Assembly: GCA_030710605.1 (NCBI GenBank)
Contig: CP092881.1
Coordinates: forward strand, 70,299,118 to 70,363,117
DNA: 64,000 nt
Source of the DNA: Cordylochernes scorpioides
Taxonomy: Eukaryota; Arthropoda; Arachnida; Pseudoscorpiones; Chernetidae
Direction of reading: 5' to 3'
Shown: piece after piece, positions 31,085 to 41,035 of the stretch
Layout: each line of letters starts with the position of its first letter
Numbering within the stretch: the first letter of the stretch is position 1
Program-made: the position numbers and the translations under genes
Notes under the pieces: generated by a model
What the model saw: only the letters and a program-made list of their open reading frames with translations
Told to the model about the DNA's origin: nothing
The model's database searches: none

Positions 31085-31495
31085 TTTAATTAAAAAGGCA
31101 TATATTGGATCAAAATATCATTTATTTTACCAATATTTCAGTTGGCTAAACGCCAACGTTTATCAAGGTGTTATAACATTTTAAAGTGTGTCAACAACAA
31201 ACTCAGCGCCACATAATGTCAACAGCATTAAGGTTTTAAAAATATTTTGTTATATTCAATGGGGAGAAAATATACATAACATAATATAAATATATATATC
31301 AAAATATTTCTTCCCATTGAATATAACAAAATATTTTTAAAAACTCAATGCTGTTGACGTTATGTGGCGTTGAGTTTGTTGTTGACACACTTTAAAATGT
31401 TATAGCACCTTGATAAAGGTTGTCGTTCAGCCAACTGAAATATTAGTAAAATAAATGATATTTTGATCCAATATATGCCTTTTTAATTAAATATT
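31085..31495. mobile_element. Family G foldback, long arms
   Basis: Arms 31085-31270 and 31295-31495 are inverted: AAAAAGGCATATATTGGATC, CAATATTTCAGTTGGCTAAA, TTTATCAAGGTGTTATAAC, GTCAACAACAAACTCAGCGC, then a shared TTATATTCAATGGG. Flanked right by ATGGATTACTCTATTTTCAA. Confidence 0.88.
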
Positions 31496-31821
31496 TATCT
31501 ATGGATTACTCTATTTTCAAGATGATAAAAATATACAGTTCAATTGATAACGAATTTACCTATGAATGTTATAGCTAACAATTATTACTATTTTTCATGT
31601 TAAATCTACATGTACATATAAGGTAATATAGTTAGGAAGAATATTGATCCATATTAATCTTATTGTATATAGGAAATATTAAGGAGGAAGATAACTGACA
31701 AAAGTTGTAAGGGCGGTAGTTGCTATCGGACTTCTCAACTCCAACTGTCTCGGCGCACGCCAAAGTTGGAGAGCGGCGCATGCGTACAGTCCTGTGGGGT
31801 CCGGAATGAGTCCGGAGTGCG

Positions 31822-31885
31822 ATGGATCGGGTCCGTGACGTGTGGCTGTTGGCGGTGGCGGCGCTGGGACTGCTGGCTCCAGCGG
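31822..31885 (+). CDS. Candidate first coding exon: signal peptide
   Basis: In a GC-rich island (about 31725-31900) within AT-rich DNA, ATG at 31822 (G at -3 and +4) opens MDRVRDVWLLAVAALGLLAP followed by A and G. This has the n-, h- and c-region of a secretory signal peptide. At 31886 GTAGGT makes a 5' splice donor in phase 1, the usual intron phase next to signal peptides. No downstream exon was recognised. A 10-codon upstream ORF (31806-31838) overlaps the start. An alternative longer frame from 31766 has no protein-like features. Product unknown; presumably secreted or membrane-bound. Confidence 0.55.
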
Positions 31886-31910
31886 GTAGGTCCTTTCTTC
31901 TCCAACACCT

Positions 31911-32854
31911 GTTCTGTGTCGACTTTACAACACTCACTGAAAGTCCGAGCTAGATATCTAACTAGAATATTGGAAACTTATAGAATATCTTTTATAAAAT
32001 TAATGAAAAGATAATCATTTTTAATCCACTATAATACTTTTTGAATGAAGAGGTATATTCCAAAACACTAAAAAATATCTGTAAAAAGTTATTTGATCCA
32101 CGTTACGAAGGATAGGAAGGTGCTTAGAGAATTACTCTGTAAATACCATGATAGTTGAGTTTCTTTATTTCGTTCTTTAGAGTAATCTCCTTTGGGTACA
32201 AATACAAATAATAGTATATCTAATTAACACATTGTGTTCAAATAATCGAAGCATTAGTTATGTCTTTTGACCCAAGTTTTGACATGTTCATTTATTGTCT
32301 CGTACTTTGGTTAATTGAGGCAGATTTTATCTGGTACACTTGAGAGAAAAGAGTATGCAAATACGGAAGTTGCAATCGCACCCTTGCGCAAAACTTTATT
32401 TGTGGTTAATATATATATCATAGTTTGTTGTATTTTAAAAGTTGCCTCACACAGCCGGTGTATACCTGTCACGCGATATGACCATCTTTTGTATTATAGC
32501 GAGCAATGTGAATTGATCTTACAAGTAAATATTGAGTATGGACTGATACAGAAGAATTTATAGACTCGGGTGTTCCCTAGACGATCCTGTGTAGTCTCTG
32601 AAATAAAAGTAAATATTTAAACAGGAAAGGATTAAGGTAGAGTTTATATAAACACGCTTTGTTTTCCTTACATTACCTTAATCACTTATTACAAACTCTC
32701 TCGCAATCTTTTAGAAAATACTAAATGACAAATGAAATAAAAATAGCGGAATATAACGTTCAGGTATGTTTTTATAAATACCAAATGTATTTTAACATTG
32801 GTTACCTTTACATATCCACCTTTAAAAGAAAAATATTTATACAATATAATGCGG
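31911..32854. other. Presumed intron or intergenic sequence
   Basis: AT-rich; no further exon, repeat or RNA recognised. If 31822-31885 is an exon this would be its first intron. Confidence 0.4.
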
Positions 32855-33230
32855 TTTATGATTGTAAAACGACATTTTAAAATATCCCGCATGTGTTTCT
32901 TTTAAAGGAAAAATCGAAACTTATTTAAAGGAGAAATAACGACTATTTCCAACCTTAGGGATGAGGTATGAAATATTTAATTGTGAAGAGTGATGCCTAT
33001 TGTGAAGGGTAGCCTAGTGGACATGGCATCTACCCGGTAAACTAAACACTGTGGGTTCGAATCCCATCCCTGGACACTTTTATTTTTCTGTTTATCATTA
33101 CTCTTCTCACAATTCATCCTTTCATACTTCATCTCTAAGGTTGGAAATGGTCGTTATTTCTCCTTAAAATAAATTTCGATTTTTCGTTCAAAAGAAACAC
33201 ATGCGGGATAATTTTCAAATGTCGTTCTAC
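32855..33230. mobile_element. Foldback SINE pair with tRNA-like centre
   Basis: Arms 32861-32990 and 33105-33230 are inverted: AACGACATTTTAAAATATCC, CGCATGTGTTTCTTTTAAAG, AGAAATAACGACTATTTCCA, ACCTTAGGGATGA. Between them sits the tRNA-like 33005-33073. Single arms also occur at 40880-41035 and 60755-60920. Confidence 0.8.
33005..33073 (+). other. tRNA-like SINE head (not a functional tRNA)
   Basis: GGGTAGCCTAGTGGACATGG resembles an A box (TAGCCTAGTGG) and GTGGGTTCGAATCCCATCCC a B box with T-arm pairing. The acceptor and anticodon arms do not close properly, and the body belongs to a repeat family, so it is a pol III SINE head. Confidence 0.65.
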
Positions 33231-33244
33231 ATATTCATCTATGG

Positions 33245-33412
33245 CTGGGGTTGGCAAACTGCGGCTCGTGAGCCATATGCGACTCTTTATATAGTTCCAT
33301 TCCCATTATTTATCCGAGTACTATAAATTGTTGGCAAGAAAAAAAATGTTATGGCTTTTAAAAAACTTTGTAAATTGTAATTTTTGACTCTTCCGAGTTT
33401 ACCTAGCCCTGA
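33245..33412. mobile_element. hAT-type MITE, copy 2 (decayed)
   Basis: CTGGGGTTGGCAAACTGCGG, GCTCGTGAGCCATATGCGAC, TCTTT... to GTAATTTTTGACTCTTCCGA and TACCTAGCCCTG. Same family as 6078-6274, with terminal substitutions. Confidence 0.75.
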
Positions 33413-33599
33413 TCTAGGGCACAAATAACATCACCGCTGTTCAAAGAATACGAACTTATACGGTATTCAATTATTGAACTTTCTAGGAAAGTTGGTAGAA
33501 TTCCAAATATACCTCAGGTACACAAGTTTTCACTCTACAAGATATTAGTGATGTTTATTTCAGTGAAGACATCCTCACAAGGGAAGTAACATCAATCTA

Positions 33600-33790
33600 A
33601 ATTGCATAACGCATATTGGTATATTTACATATTTACACAATAATATATGTTCTTCTTCTTCAGACAAAAGTGATGAATGCATTCACTTGAAATCAGCACT
33701 TTTGTCTGAAGATGGTAACAACTCTGTTACTGAAACGTCCCACACTATTTATTTATTTTGTATTTGGTCTTATTAACTTGTGTATATTTG
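33600..33790 (+). mobile_element. Family C terminus with hammerhead-like motif
   Basis: CTGAAGA at 33706-33712, GGTAACA/TGTTAC hairpin, GAAA at 33732-33735 and CGTC; tail TTTATTTTGTATTTGGTCTT ATTAACTTGTG shared with 39060-39345. A partial inverted CAGACAAAAGTG at 33661 marks the other arm. Confidence 0.7.
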
Positions 33791-34119
33791 GGTATATGGC
33801 TAGATAAAAATAAATAACTTTGCCATATTCTCTCATGTTTGTATTCTCACCTTAATTTGTCTACATGATAATATAAAGAGTTGGTCTCCAGATATTTCCC
33901 CTCAAATAAAGAGAGATTGAATAAATCTACTTTTATCTTACTCTCTAAGTTCCATTTTCAACAATAAAGGTTATTACAAAAAAAGTACAAAACGCTCCGC
34001 AATTCCTTTTATTTGCTTGGTAAAAAAACATCTGTGCAAGTCCTTCTTCAGCCAACTAAAACGTATCAACAAATCAATGAATACAAGATAAAGGTAAACA
34101 AAGTATAAACAAATATTAT

Positions 34120-34440
34120 ATCTTATGATGCATTAGCGCGCCATCTGTTATCAAAATTCGAAACTATTATAGACGTGTATGATTCTTTTTAAAAACGAAT
34201 ATTTCTTTTCATAAATAAATCAAACTCTACTGTCCTTACCGTGATGACAATATAGTTTGATGGCTACCGAAAATCAAGTTCCTTACATGGTAGTCCCAGC
34301 TATATTCGCCTGGAGTTCTGAAGTAGTATTGAAGATAGCAATAATCGAAATAACCATTACAGTAAGGACAGTAGAAATTGTTTATTTTTTAAAAGAATCA
34401 TACGAGTCTATAATAGTTTCGAATTTTTTTTTTTTATTCA
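34120..34440. mobile_element. T2-family foldback with long inverted ends
   Basis: Left ATTCGAAACTATTATAGACG, TGTATGATTCTTTTT and right inverted AAAAGAATCATACGAGTCTA, TAATAGTTTCGAAT; inner inverted TCTACTGTCCTTAC/GTAAGGACAGTAGA. The centre (GGTAGTCCCAGCTATATTCG) differs from T2 copies with the CTGATGA motif but is shared with 35215-35300. The family extends outward through GCGCGCCATCTGTTAT. Confidence 0.75.
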
Positions 34441-34619
34441 ACTGTAAATACAAAGCGCGATGTCCCGCCAAGGACACTGGCGCCCAAAGGAAAGCAATAC
34501 AAGAGAGAGAGAGGGAGAATCTATTTATATATCCAAAAACATATGCACAAGGCATTTACATATTTTTGAAATTGGTTTCAAACAAGCATACTATATACAT
34601 AGGTAATTTAATTTAAACA

Positions 34620-34880
34620 CACCTCAAAATAAAGAAAAAATGAAAAAAAAATCATATATACAGCACATAGTTACAATTATACCTAACACTTGAGATTATT
34701 TAAAAACTTTGATATAAATTTACAAAATCTATTGAATTCAATGTATGAATCCCTGCTGTATATCAGTTCTCTTGGATCGATACAGAGAATACCGTTATTG
34801 AGTCTGTAGTCTTGAAATGCTGGGCACTTAAGTAAAAGATGAGTAGAATCTTGAATGCGGCATCCAATTTTGGAATATAA
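34620..34880 (-). pseudogene. LINE ORF2 C-terminus, copy 2
   Basis: Minus strand codes for KIGCRIQDSTHLLLKCPAFQ, DYRLNNGILCIDPRELIYSR and FNRFCKFISKFLNNLK, aligned with 30310-30530. One cysteine of the zinc motif is replaced. Inserted next to a T2 foldback. Confidence 0.65.
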
Positions 34881-35099
34881 TATCTCTTCAGCACCTTGTT
34901 TATACTTTTTAGTTAACTAAAGAAGGACTTGCCAAAACATATTTTACCCAGCAAATAAAGAAAGTTGCATCGTCTTATGTTTTATTGGAATTTGTCGAAA
35001 TCTAAAATTCTGTTATAATGAATAAGGGTTATGCCGATCTTTAACGTATTTGTTCAAATGTCCTACAAGGTATAGGTGATGTTGGTAGAATGAGAACAT

Positions 35100-35300
35100 A
35101 CAAAGCAATAACGCGCCATCTATATATAACGAATTAAGACATTAAGACGCGAATGTTTCTTTTCACAAATAAATCAAACTTTTACTTTCTTACTGGGATA
35201 ACAATATATTTTGATGGCTGTCGAAAATCAAGTCCACTTCATGGTAGTCCCAGCTATATTCATCTGGAGTTCTGAAGTAGTTCAGAAGATGGCAGTAATT
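35100..35300 (+). repeat. T2-family fragment
   Basis: CAAAGCAATAACGCGCCATC, ATCAAACTTTTACTTTCTTA and GGTAGTCCCAGCTATATTCA, related to 34120-34440; the right end is missing. Confidence 0.65.
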
Positions 35301-35457
35301 GATATAAATGATATATCTTACTGTGAGCTAAATGCAAACTTTGTGAAAATATTCATATTTGGTTATTGATAAATGTATTAACGACACAATTAAAAATAAT
35401 TTATAAGATATTGGTAACAATAGGAATATAGAAAGGAAGACACACATATATGTAATA

Positions 35458-35830
35458 TTGTTGCAAATGTGATCCTACCGACGTATGGATGAACTGGCAG
35501 TCGTGTACGTGAGGCGAGTGTTGAAGTTCTTCCCACACACGGACAACAAGAAGCAGAGGCAGGGCTAGATGTTAGCACCGAGAGTGATCGGGGACAGCCC
35601 ACGGGACAGAGGTAGAGGCCATGACACAAACTTGGATGCCTATCACCGAGACTTGGAGAGAGAGAGAGAGACTGCGAGAGACCGAAGCCGTCTGTAGATG
35701 GCCACACCCTAGAACATCTGCTGACCCCCTACCAAAACCTGTCCTGTTTTCAAGGGTCGTCTATAAAGAGTCCCTGGGGGCCCCACATGGGCTGGGCGTT
35801 GGCTTTTTCCTCCACTCTGTCCCCAGCTGA
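35458..35830. other. GC-rich island, possible promoter or LTR
   Basis: About 370 bp much richer in G+C than its surroundings, with a (GA)n run and TCTATAAAGAGTCCC (TATA-box-like) followed by GGGGGCCCC. No convincing coding frame. It could be a solo LTR or a host regulatory region. Confidence 0.35.
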
Positions 35831-36069
35831 CCGTTCTTTGGATATTTATTTTGACGTCACCAATTTTAGTTTGAATACAAATAGGGGTTTGCAGGTATTA
35901 TTAATAAAGATATAGCATATATACAAAATATGGGGTGGTAGCAAATAGAAACGGTGTACATTTTAATAGAAGGGTAGGATCTTATAAGGTATCGGCTCTA
36001 ACTAATTAGAATATTTGTAACATATACTAAAAGTGTCATTATTATACAGTTTAAAATATACGATATATA

Positions 36070-36245
36070 TATGTAAATTCGAAACTATTATAGACGCGTA
36101 TGATTCCTTTGAAAATTAAACAATTTCTACTGCCCTTACTGCAATGCAAAAATTAATGGGAGGGCCTGGCTCATCAGTGGTGAACCTTACCAGCGGTTTC
36201 GCCAGTTTAATTTACCATAACAGATGGCGCGCTAATGCATCATAA
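36070..36245 (-). repeat. T2-family repeat, copy 3 (best motif)
   Basis: Minus strand CTGGC (36201-36205), GAAA (36197-36200), 19 nt, CTGATGA (36171-36177), GCCAG (36166-36170). Followed outward by the family's terminal sequence at both sides. Confidence 0.78.
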
Positions 36246-36384
36246 CATATGTTTATTATATGTGTGTTGAATAATAAAACACCATTAAATTTTTTATCAA
36301 TACATCAACGTGTTTGGGATATAAAATGAGTGTATGAAACACAAAATATGCAAATATGTTTTCCGAGAGAAAAGCAATCATTAA

Positions 36385-36560
36385 AAATAAAGAGCATTTC
36401 CCCGTCAAAAAAGACAAAAAACCAATATCCCACCTATTGACCGTTTTATCATTCTACCAGGCTCTCTCGGGATGTTGACAAGGCTATAACACCAGCTTCA
36501 GACAAAATCAGATCGCCGACAATGGTTTCATACTATGACCCTGGGTGGCTTTGATTACAT
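36385..36560. repeat. Family E remnant
   Basis: GCATTTCCCCGTCAAAAAAG and later GGCTATAACACCAGCTTCAG, GATCGCCGACAATGGTTTC resemble the ends and interior of family E on the reverse strand, much decayed. Confidence 0.4.
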
Positions 36561-37979
36561 TATATCTACCTGGGAGTCATGGAATCTACTGAATTTACCA
36601 AATATGTATTTAGTGGACAAAGTGGCTGTATAATCTCTAGGGCTAGAACATTAAAGCTTTGCCATCAAGAGGATTATGGTGCTTCTGAGTTTCTAAAAAT
36701 GTACCTCTACAAGGAATTTTAAAGCTACAAAACTATAGATCTAGGACGTCTGCCTTAGATGTATGGCAAGAATTCTTCTTTACCGTCTTCTATAGAAGTT
36801 GGCCACAGTGGATACCGAAGTGTAGGACTATTTTATATAACTGCGTCACAATACACTCGTATATATAAGTTAGTGTATGTATATATGTTTGTCGGCTATA
36901 CACGTCCACAATAATGTAACTAATCTGGCTGATATTTTAAAAGTATAAAGAGTTGAAACTGAAAAAGGTTGCCCGGGTCATTCCGCTAGTAGAACATAAA
37001 ATTGGTGGTTTAATGGTATTAAATAAATACAAATCAATTTTTATATCATTGAGTGTAATCTTTTTCTCAATGTTCTGTGCACGGATTTTGCGTTAATATT
37101 ACGGTGAAATTGTGTTTTTTTGTTGTTGTTGTTAATGATTTTTTACACACTGATTATTTTAATAAAATCCTTGTTAAGCCACAAATGGCTTCAATGGCTA
37201 TAAAAAAATAATTTTTATTAGCGATCGAACGTTGTGGCCCACTGTACATATTACATTCCGAACACGATACAACGCCAACGATCTCTTTAACTATACGAGT
37301 GAGACAATACAGAATTTATATCAAGATGGTGTGGGAAGGTGGAAGGAAGAAGAAGAGGTTTGACCAGACACATGTGGGGTGGATGAACAAGAGAATTGAA
37401 GAAAGATCGATGGCAGGAAGATAGATTTTGCCTTCAAACACGTCAACATCTTCCAGTTAGAATTTTCCCGAGATATCCTAGGATAATGGATGATCCAAAT
37501 AATAGGAAATTAAATATAATACATTACCTCTCTCTCTTCTTTTATAGAAATTTACTATCTTGTTGCTAATTAATGTCAATTATTAATGTAATGTATTTAT
37601 AATTGTGTGTGTGTGTTGGATTAAGTTATCACATATATATATACACATAGATGCAATTTCAGTATCATTATTAATGGTTATTGAAGTGTTGGAGACTTTC
37701 AATTATATAAATTATAATCCCAAGTTTGAAAAATATCAGAATTAATGAAAGCGAATCTATTATTTTTAAATAGGTTTCACAGCTGTGTGTGTGTGTGTAA
37801 CTGTTTTCTCTTTCATTATATTTTACGTAAAGTTACTTATTCACTTCAAAGCTTAAGATGAAATATGATCTACAAGGTAGACGTGACGTTTGACCTATGT
37901 ACAAATCTACCCAGCCTTCTCTCTCTCTCTTAAAGAAGTATTGATTTAAATATATATTTTGTAAAAATGTAAATTATAT
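36561..37979. other. Nothing recognised
   Basis: Intergenic. Short GT and CT microsatellites at about 37605 and 37785 only. Confidence 0.5.
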
Positions 37980-38420
37980 ATAAAAGTTTGGATTGAAAGA
38001 ATCGCTAAATAGATCTTAAATTAGAATAGTACAGCAATGATCAACGATACAATTTTATTAAGCCGTGTATAAAGGCAGAGTTTCGATCGAAAAGGCTTCT
38101 CAGTCTTTCTAATGAAAATATATAATATATATATAGAAGTTTGGCTTTGGGGAATCTCTAAACTAGCTTTAAACTGTAATAGTACACCAATGATCAACGA
38201 TACAATTTTATTAAGCCGTGTATAAAGGCAGAGTTTCGATCGAAAAGGCTTCTCAGTCTTTCTAATGAAAATGTATAATATATATATAGAAGTTTGGCTT
38301 TGGGGAATCTCTAAATTAGCTTTGAACTGTGATAGTACACCAATGAAAAACGATACAATTTATTAAGCCGTGTAAAAAAGGCGGATTTTCGAGCAAAAAG
38401 GTTTCTCAGTCTTTATTGTA
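37980..38420 (+). repeat. ~152-bp tandem repeat, three copies
   Basis: Units start AGAAGTTTGGCTTTGGGGAA at about 37983, 38135 and 38288 and contain CAATTTTATTAAGCCGTGTA, TAAAGGCAGAGTTTCGATCG and AAAAGGCTTCTCAGTCTTTC. Confidence 0.85.
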
Positions 38421-38489
38421 TGCACGAAAGAACGTGTGGCTGGAACTGAACATGACGTCGGATCTATAGGCTGTTGTTGGGTGCTGTGC

Positions 38490-38590
38490 TGTTTGGAGTA
38501 TAGGAGCTCCATCTATGCTTTCTTTCTTCCTGTGGGGAATCTGTATAAGACCGGTGGTCTTAATAAAGCTGTGTGTGTTCTTCTCAGTCT
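38490..38590 (+). mobile_element. LINE/SINE 3' end with hairpin and TG tail
   Basis: GTATAGGAGCTCCATCTATG, GGGGAATCTGTATAAGACCG, GTGGTCTTAATAAAGC, then TGTGTGTG. AAGACC/GGTCTT stem-loop and AATAAAG as in the copy at 43430-43560 (opposite strand). Confidence 0.65.
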
Positions 38591-38829
38591 TTATCAGGCC
38601 CGTCTTTGAGCCTTAGCTCGCCTATTTAAATCACACTTTTTCCAATCTGTATGATTAAACGGAAGCTTACAAAATAAGAAAGTATTAATTAATTTTATAA
38701 GGTTTGTCACACAAAATCGATAGATTTCTAGGTGTATACACAAGTCACATAATTGATATGGTGGTTAATTGAAACATATTACAAATAGTAAAGATAGAGG
38801 CTGCCTGGCCATCATTCATAGTTATTCAA

Positions 38830-39045
38830 ATTAAAGATAATTCGGCCAGTAAATCTTTTTTATTGTCTCGACGTTTCGACAAAATTCTTTTGTCCTCGTC
38901 AGGAGAGAACAAACGCCCTTACAACCTTAGAATATTTTTTAACGCTTTGCCAAATATACTCATTTTTGTTCGCTCCTTTTTGTCGTATCGTCGAGATAAT
39001 AAAAAAGACTTACTGGCCGAAGTATTTTTAATTTGAAGAACATAT
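38830..39045. mobile_element. Family B foldback with hammerhead
   Basis: Left arm CGGCCAGTAAATCTTTTTTA and the minus-strand hammerhead; right arm GTCGAGATAATAAAAAAGAC, TTACTGGCCGAAGTATTTTT in the plus direction. Two outward 3' ends around a short unique centre. Confidence 0.85.
38862..38910 (-). ncRNA. Hammerhead ribozyme candidate, family B
   Basis: Minus strand: stem I GTTCTCTC (38903-38910) against GAGACAAT (38862-38869): 4 bp, one C/C mismatch, 3 bp. Core CTGACGA (38896-38902), a 7-bp GACAAAA/TTTTGTC stem II with loop GAA, GAAA (38874-38877), self-complementary ACGT and C38870 at the cleavage position. One extra G precedes stem II compared with the textbook core. Confidence 0.75.
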
Positions 39046-39059
39046 TACAAAGTTATTAT

Positions 39060-39345
39060 AAATAATTTTAAACACAAGGTAATAAGACCAAATCCAAATA
39101 ATTAAATAGTGTGTGACGTTTCGGTAACAGCGTTGTTACCATCTTCAGACAAAAGTACTGAATGAGAAATTTTACCACAGCATGTTTTAAATAGTTACTG
39201 TTATCAAGTGTGTAAACAAGATAGCAGATAAGAAGAAGATAATTTTCTGAGAAACACTAGAATATTATTCTTAAATGGTAACAACGCTGTTACAGAAATG
39301 TCATACTATTTATTTATTTGGATTTGGTCTTATTGACTTGTGTTT
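39060..39345. mobile_element. Family C foldback with hammerhead
   Basis: Left arm ACAAGGTAATAAGACCAAAT, GTGTGTGACGTTTCGG and right arm AACGCTGTTACAGAAATGTC, ATACTATTTATTTATTTGGA, TTTGGTCTTATTGACTTGTG in inverted orientation. Confidence 0.85.
39112..39151 (-). ncRNA. Hammerhead ribozyme candidate, family C
   Basis: Minus strand: core CTGAAGA (39142-39148; CTGANGA with N=A), a 7-bp GGTAACA/TGTTACC stem II, GAAA (39119-39122), ACGT, C39115 at the cleavage site, and a 3-bp stem I (TGT 39149-39151 with ACA 39112-39114). One extra T precedes stem II. Confidence 0.68.
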
Positions 39346-39405
39346 ACAATCTATAATTCAAATTGTGCTTTATGAAATAATTATAATATTAATATATTTT
39401 CATCA

Positions 39406-39605
39406 TTGAGCATGTGGCGACCACACTTTGCCTCAGCGAGCGCGAACTGGAACAACGCTTCACTACCCATACAGGCAGTAGTGTGGCGGCCTCACTACTC
39501 ATGCGCGGGCGGCATCCGGGACTCTGGCCACGCGCGTCGTTCAACAACAAGGCTTGTTTCCAGCGGCCGTTACTTCTTTCCTCTCTATATATTTCGGGGC
39601 TTTAA
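39406..39605. other. GC-rich island, possible solo LTR or promoter
   Basis: TGTGGCGACCACACTTTG start, CATGCGCGGGCGGCATCC centre, then CTCTCTATATATTTCGGGGC. Open frames exist in two phases but show no protein-like features. Confidence 0.35.
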
Positions 39606-39757
39606 ATAAATTAATTTATTTTATAAAAATAATTATAATTTTATCAGCGGCCTTTCCACAAGCCACACCAGCACGCACGTAACCATCCCACAAGCACCTT
39701 TTCTGAAATATTTCTCAAGCATCTACGATATTTGGGCAAGTCTATCCACAATAGTGA

Positions 39758-39850
39758 CTGTAAGTAACCAAACTGGTCTGTGACACATTGTGTGTGCAAA
39801 TTTGGATCTCTTTCAGCGTGTGTAGACATGTGGTGCTCTCACAGTAAGGG
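39758..39850 (+). mobile_element. tRNA-headed SINE body fragment
   Basis: GTAAGTAACCAAACTGGTCT, TTTCAGCGTGTGTAGACATG and GTGGTGCTCTCACAGTAAGG align with the SINE body at 29480-29555. Confidence 0.65.
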
Positions 39851-39999
39851 ATATCGTGAACTACACTCTTTAGAAATGAATAAAATGTTATTAATCATAA
39901 ATCTAGTAGAAGAAAGATATCAAAATAATATATATTTTGAGATTTTTATTATATATTAATTAATTTTTATATGTTTGTTATATTTGATATTTTGAATAT

Positions 40000-40345
40000 A
40001 TATTATATAATCTAAAAACTCAAATATACTCTCTATATTTAAAAAATATATATATTTTTTTTTTATTCATTGATAATTCTACTTTTTTATTCATCGTTTT
40101 TAGAATAACTTTCAGTTTTGTTGTAAATATGTGTAGTTAACATACCTATCTTTTTGAATCACTAATAAAGGATAAACTTCATAAATTCTATATAAATGTG
40201 AAAATAAATAATGTGGAATATTTCATTAAGTAATTATAAATAAAAAAACTACTTGATGGTAAATAATTATCTTTTTTTAATACGACTGCACCTTCGACCC
40301 TTTATCTTATCAATCCTTTATCTAACAACAAACAAATTATTCATA
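40000..40345 (-). repeat. Dispersed ~350-bp repeat, copy 2
   Basis: Reverse-strand counterpart of 16930-17285 (GACTGCACCTTCGACCCTTT, ATCTTATCAATCCTTTATCT). Confidence 0.75.
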
Positions 40346-40439
40346 ACATACATAAATTGTGAATTTATTAGGTTTGTATTATAAACGTACGAAATTATAT
40401 AAAAATCTAAAATGTTTTCTGTAAACATAATTTTGAAGC

Positions 40440-40850
40440 CAAAGACTGTGTGAAAAAGCAACAAACCTTGTATGAAATTCTGTTTTCTTTCTCAGTTTAT
40501 AAATCTTTGTTTCTCTAATCATTATAAAATTGCGAAAAACCTTTGTAAAATACAAAATTATTTTCTCACAATGAGTTACTTTTTATTTTAAAATGCAAGT
40601 GTTTCTCAAGCGATAATCGCTCTTTAACGGGTTTTATAAAAACATCGTCTATATCTTACAATTCATAATAGAATTGTGAAAAACGTTTGAAAAATACAAA
40701 AATATTTTCTCACTTGTAATATATAGTCGATGTGTTCATTAAGCCTGTTGATGAGCGAATTTCTCTTGAAAGTTTGTCTTTTATAATTTAAAAAAAATCT
40801 TATTTTGAGAAAATATTATTGTATTTTTCAAATATCTTTGTTTTTTTTAA
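40440..40850. repeat. Decayed foldback, hammerhead-derived
   Basis: TCTCAAGCGATAATCGCTCT, TTAACGGG and, inverted, CCTGTTGATGAGCGAATTTC, TCTTGAAAGTTTG. Flanks repeat GAAAAACCTTTGTAAAATAC and GAAAAACGTTTGAAAAATAC. Core decayed. Confidence 0.5.
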
Positions 40851-40879
40851 CTTTAATATTTATTTTATTATTTTAATTA

Positions 40880-41035
40880 TTAATTTAAATTCATCCTTTC
40901 ATACTTCATCCCTAAGGATAGGAAATAGTTGTTATATCTCCTTAATATAATTGAAATTACTATTTTTCGTTCTGTAAAAAGAAATATTTGCGGTAAAACC
41001 TTTTAAACGTCGTTCTATAATCATAGACGCATTTT
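40880..41035 (+). repeat. Single arm of the 32855-33230 SINE family
   Basis: ATTCATCCTTTCATACTTCA, TCCCTAAGGATAGGAAATAG, AAACGTCGTTCTATAATCAT. Confidence 0.7.

Noticed and set aside
33005-33073. A true tRNA gene
   Set aside because: A and B boxes look good, but acceptor and anticodon stems do not close and the sequence sits in a repeat family.
39414-39609. Coding exon in the GC-rich island
   Set aside because: Two overlapping frames are open for the same length and neither looks like protein.
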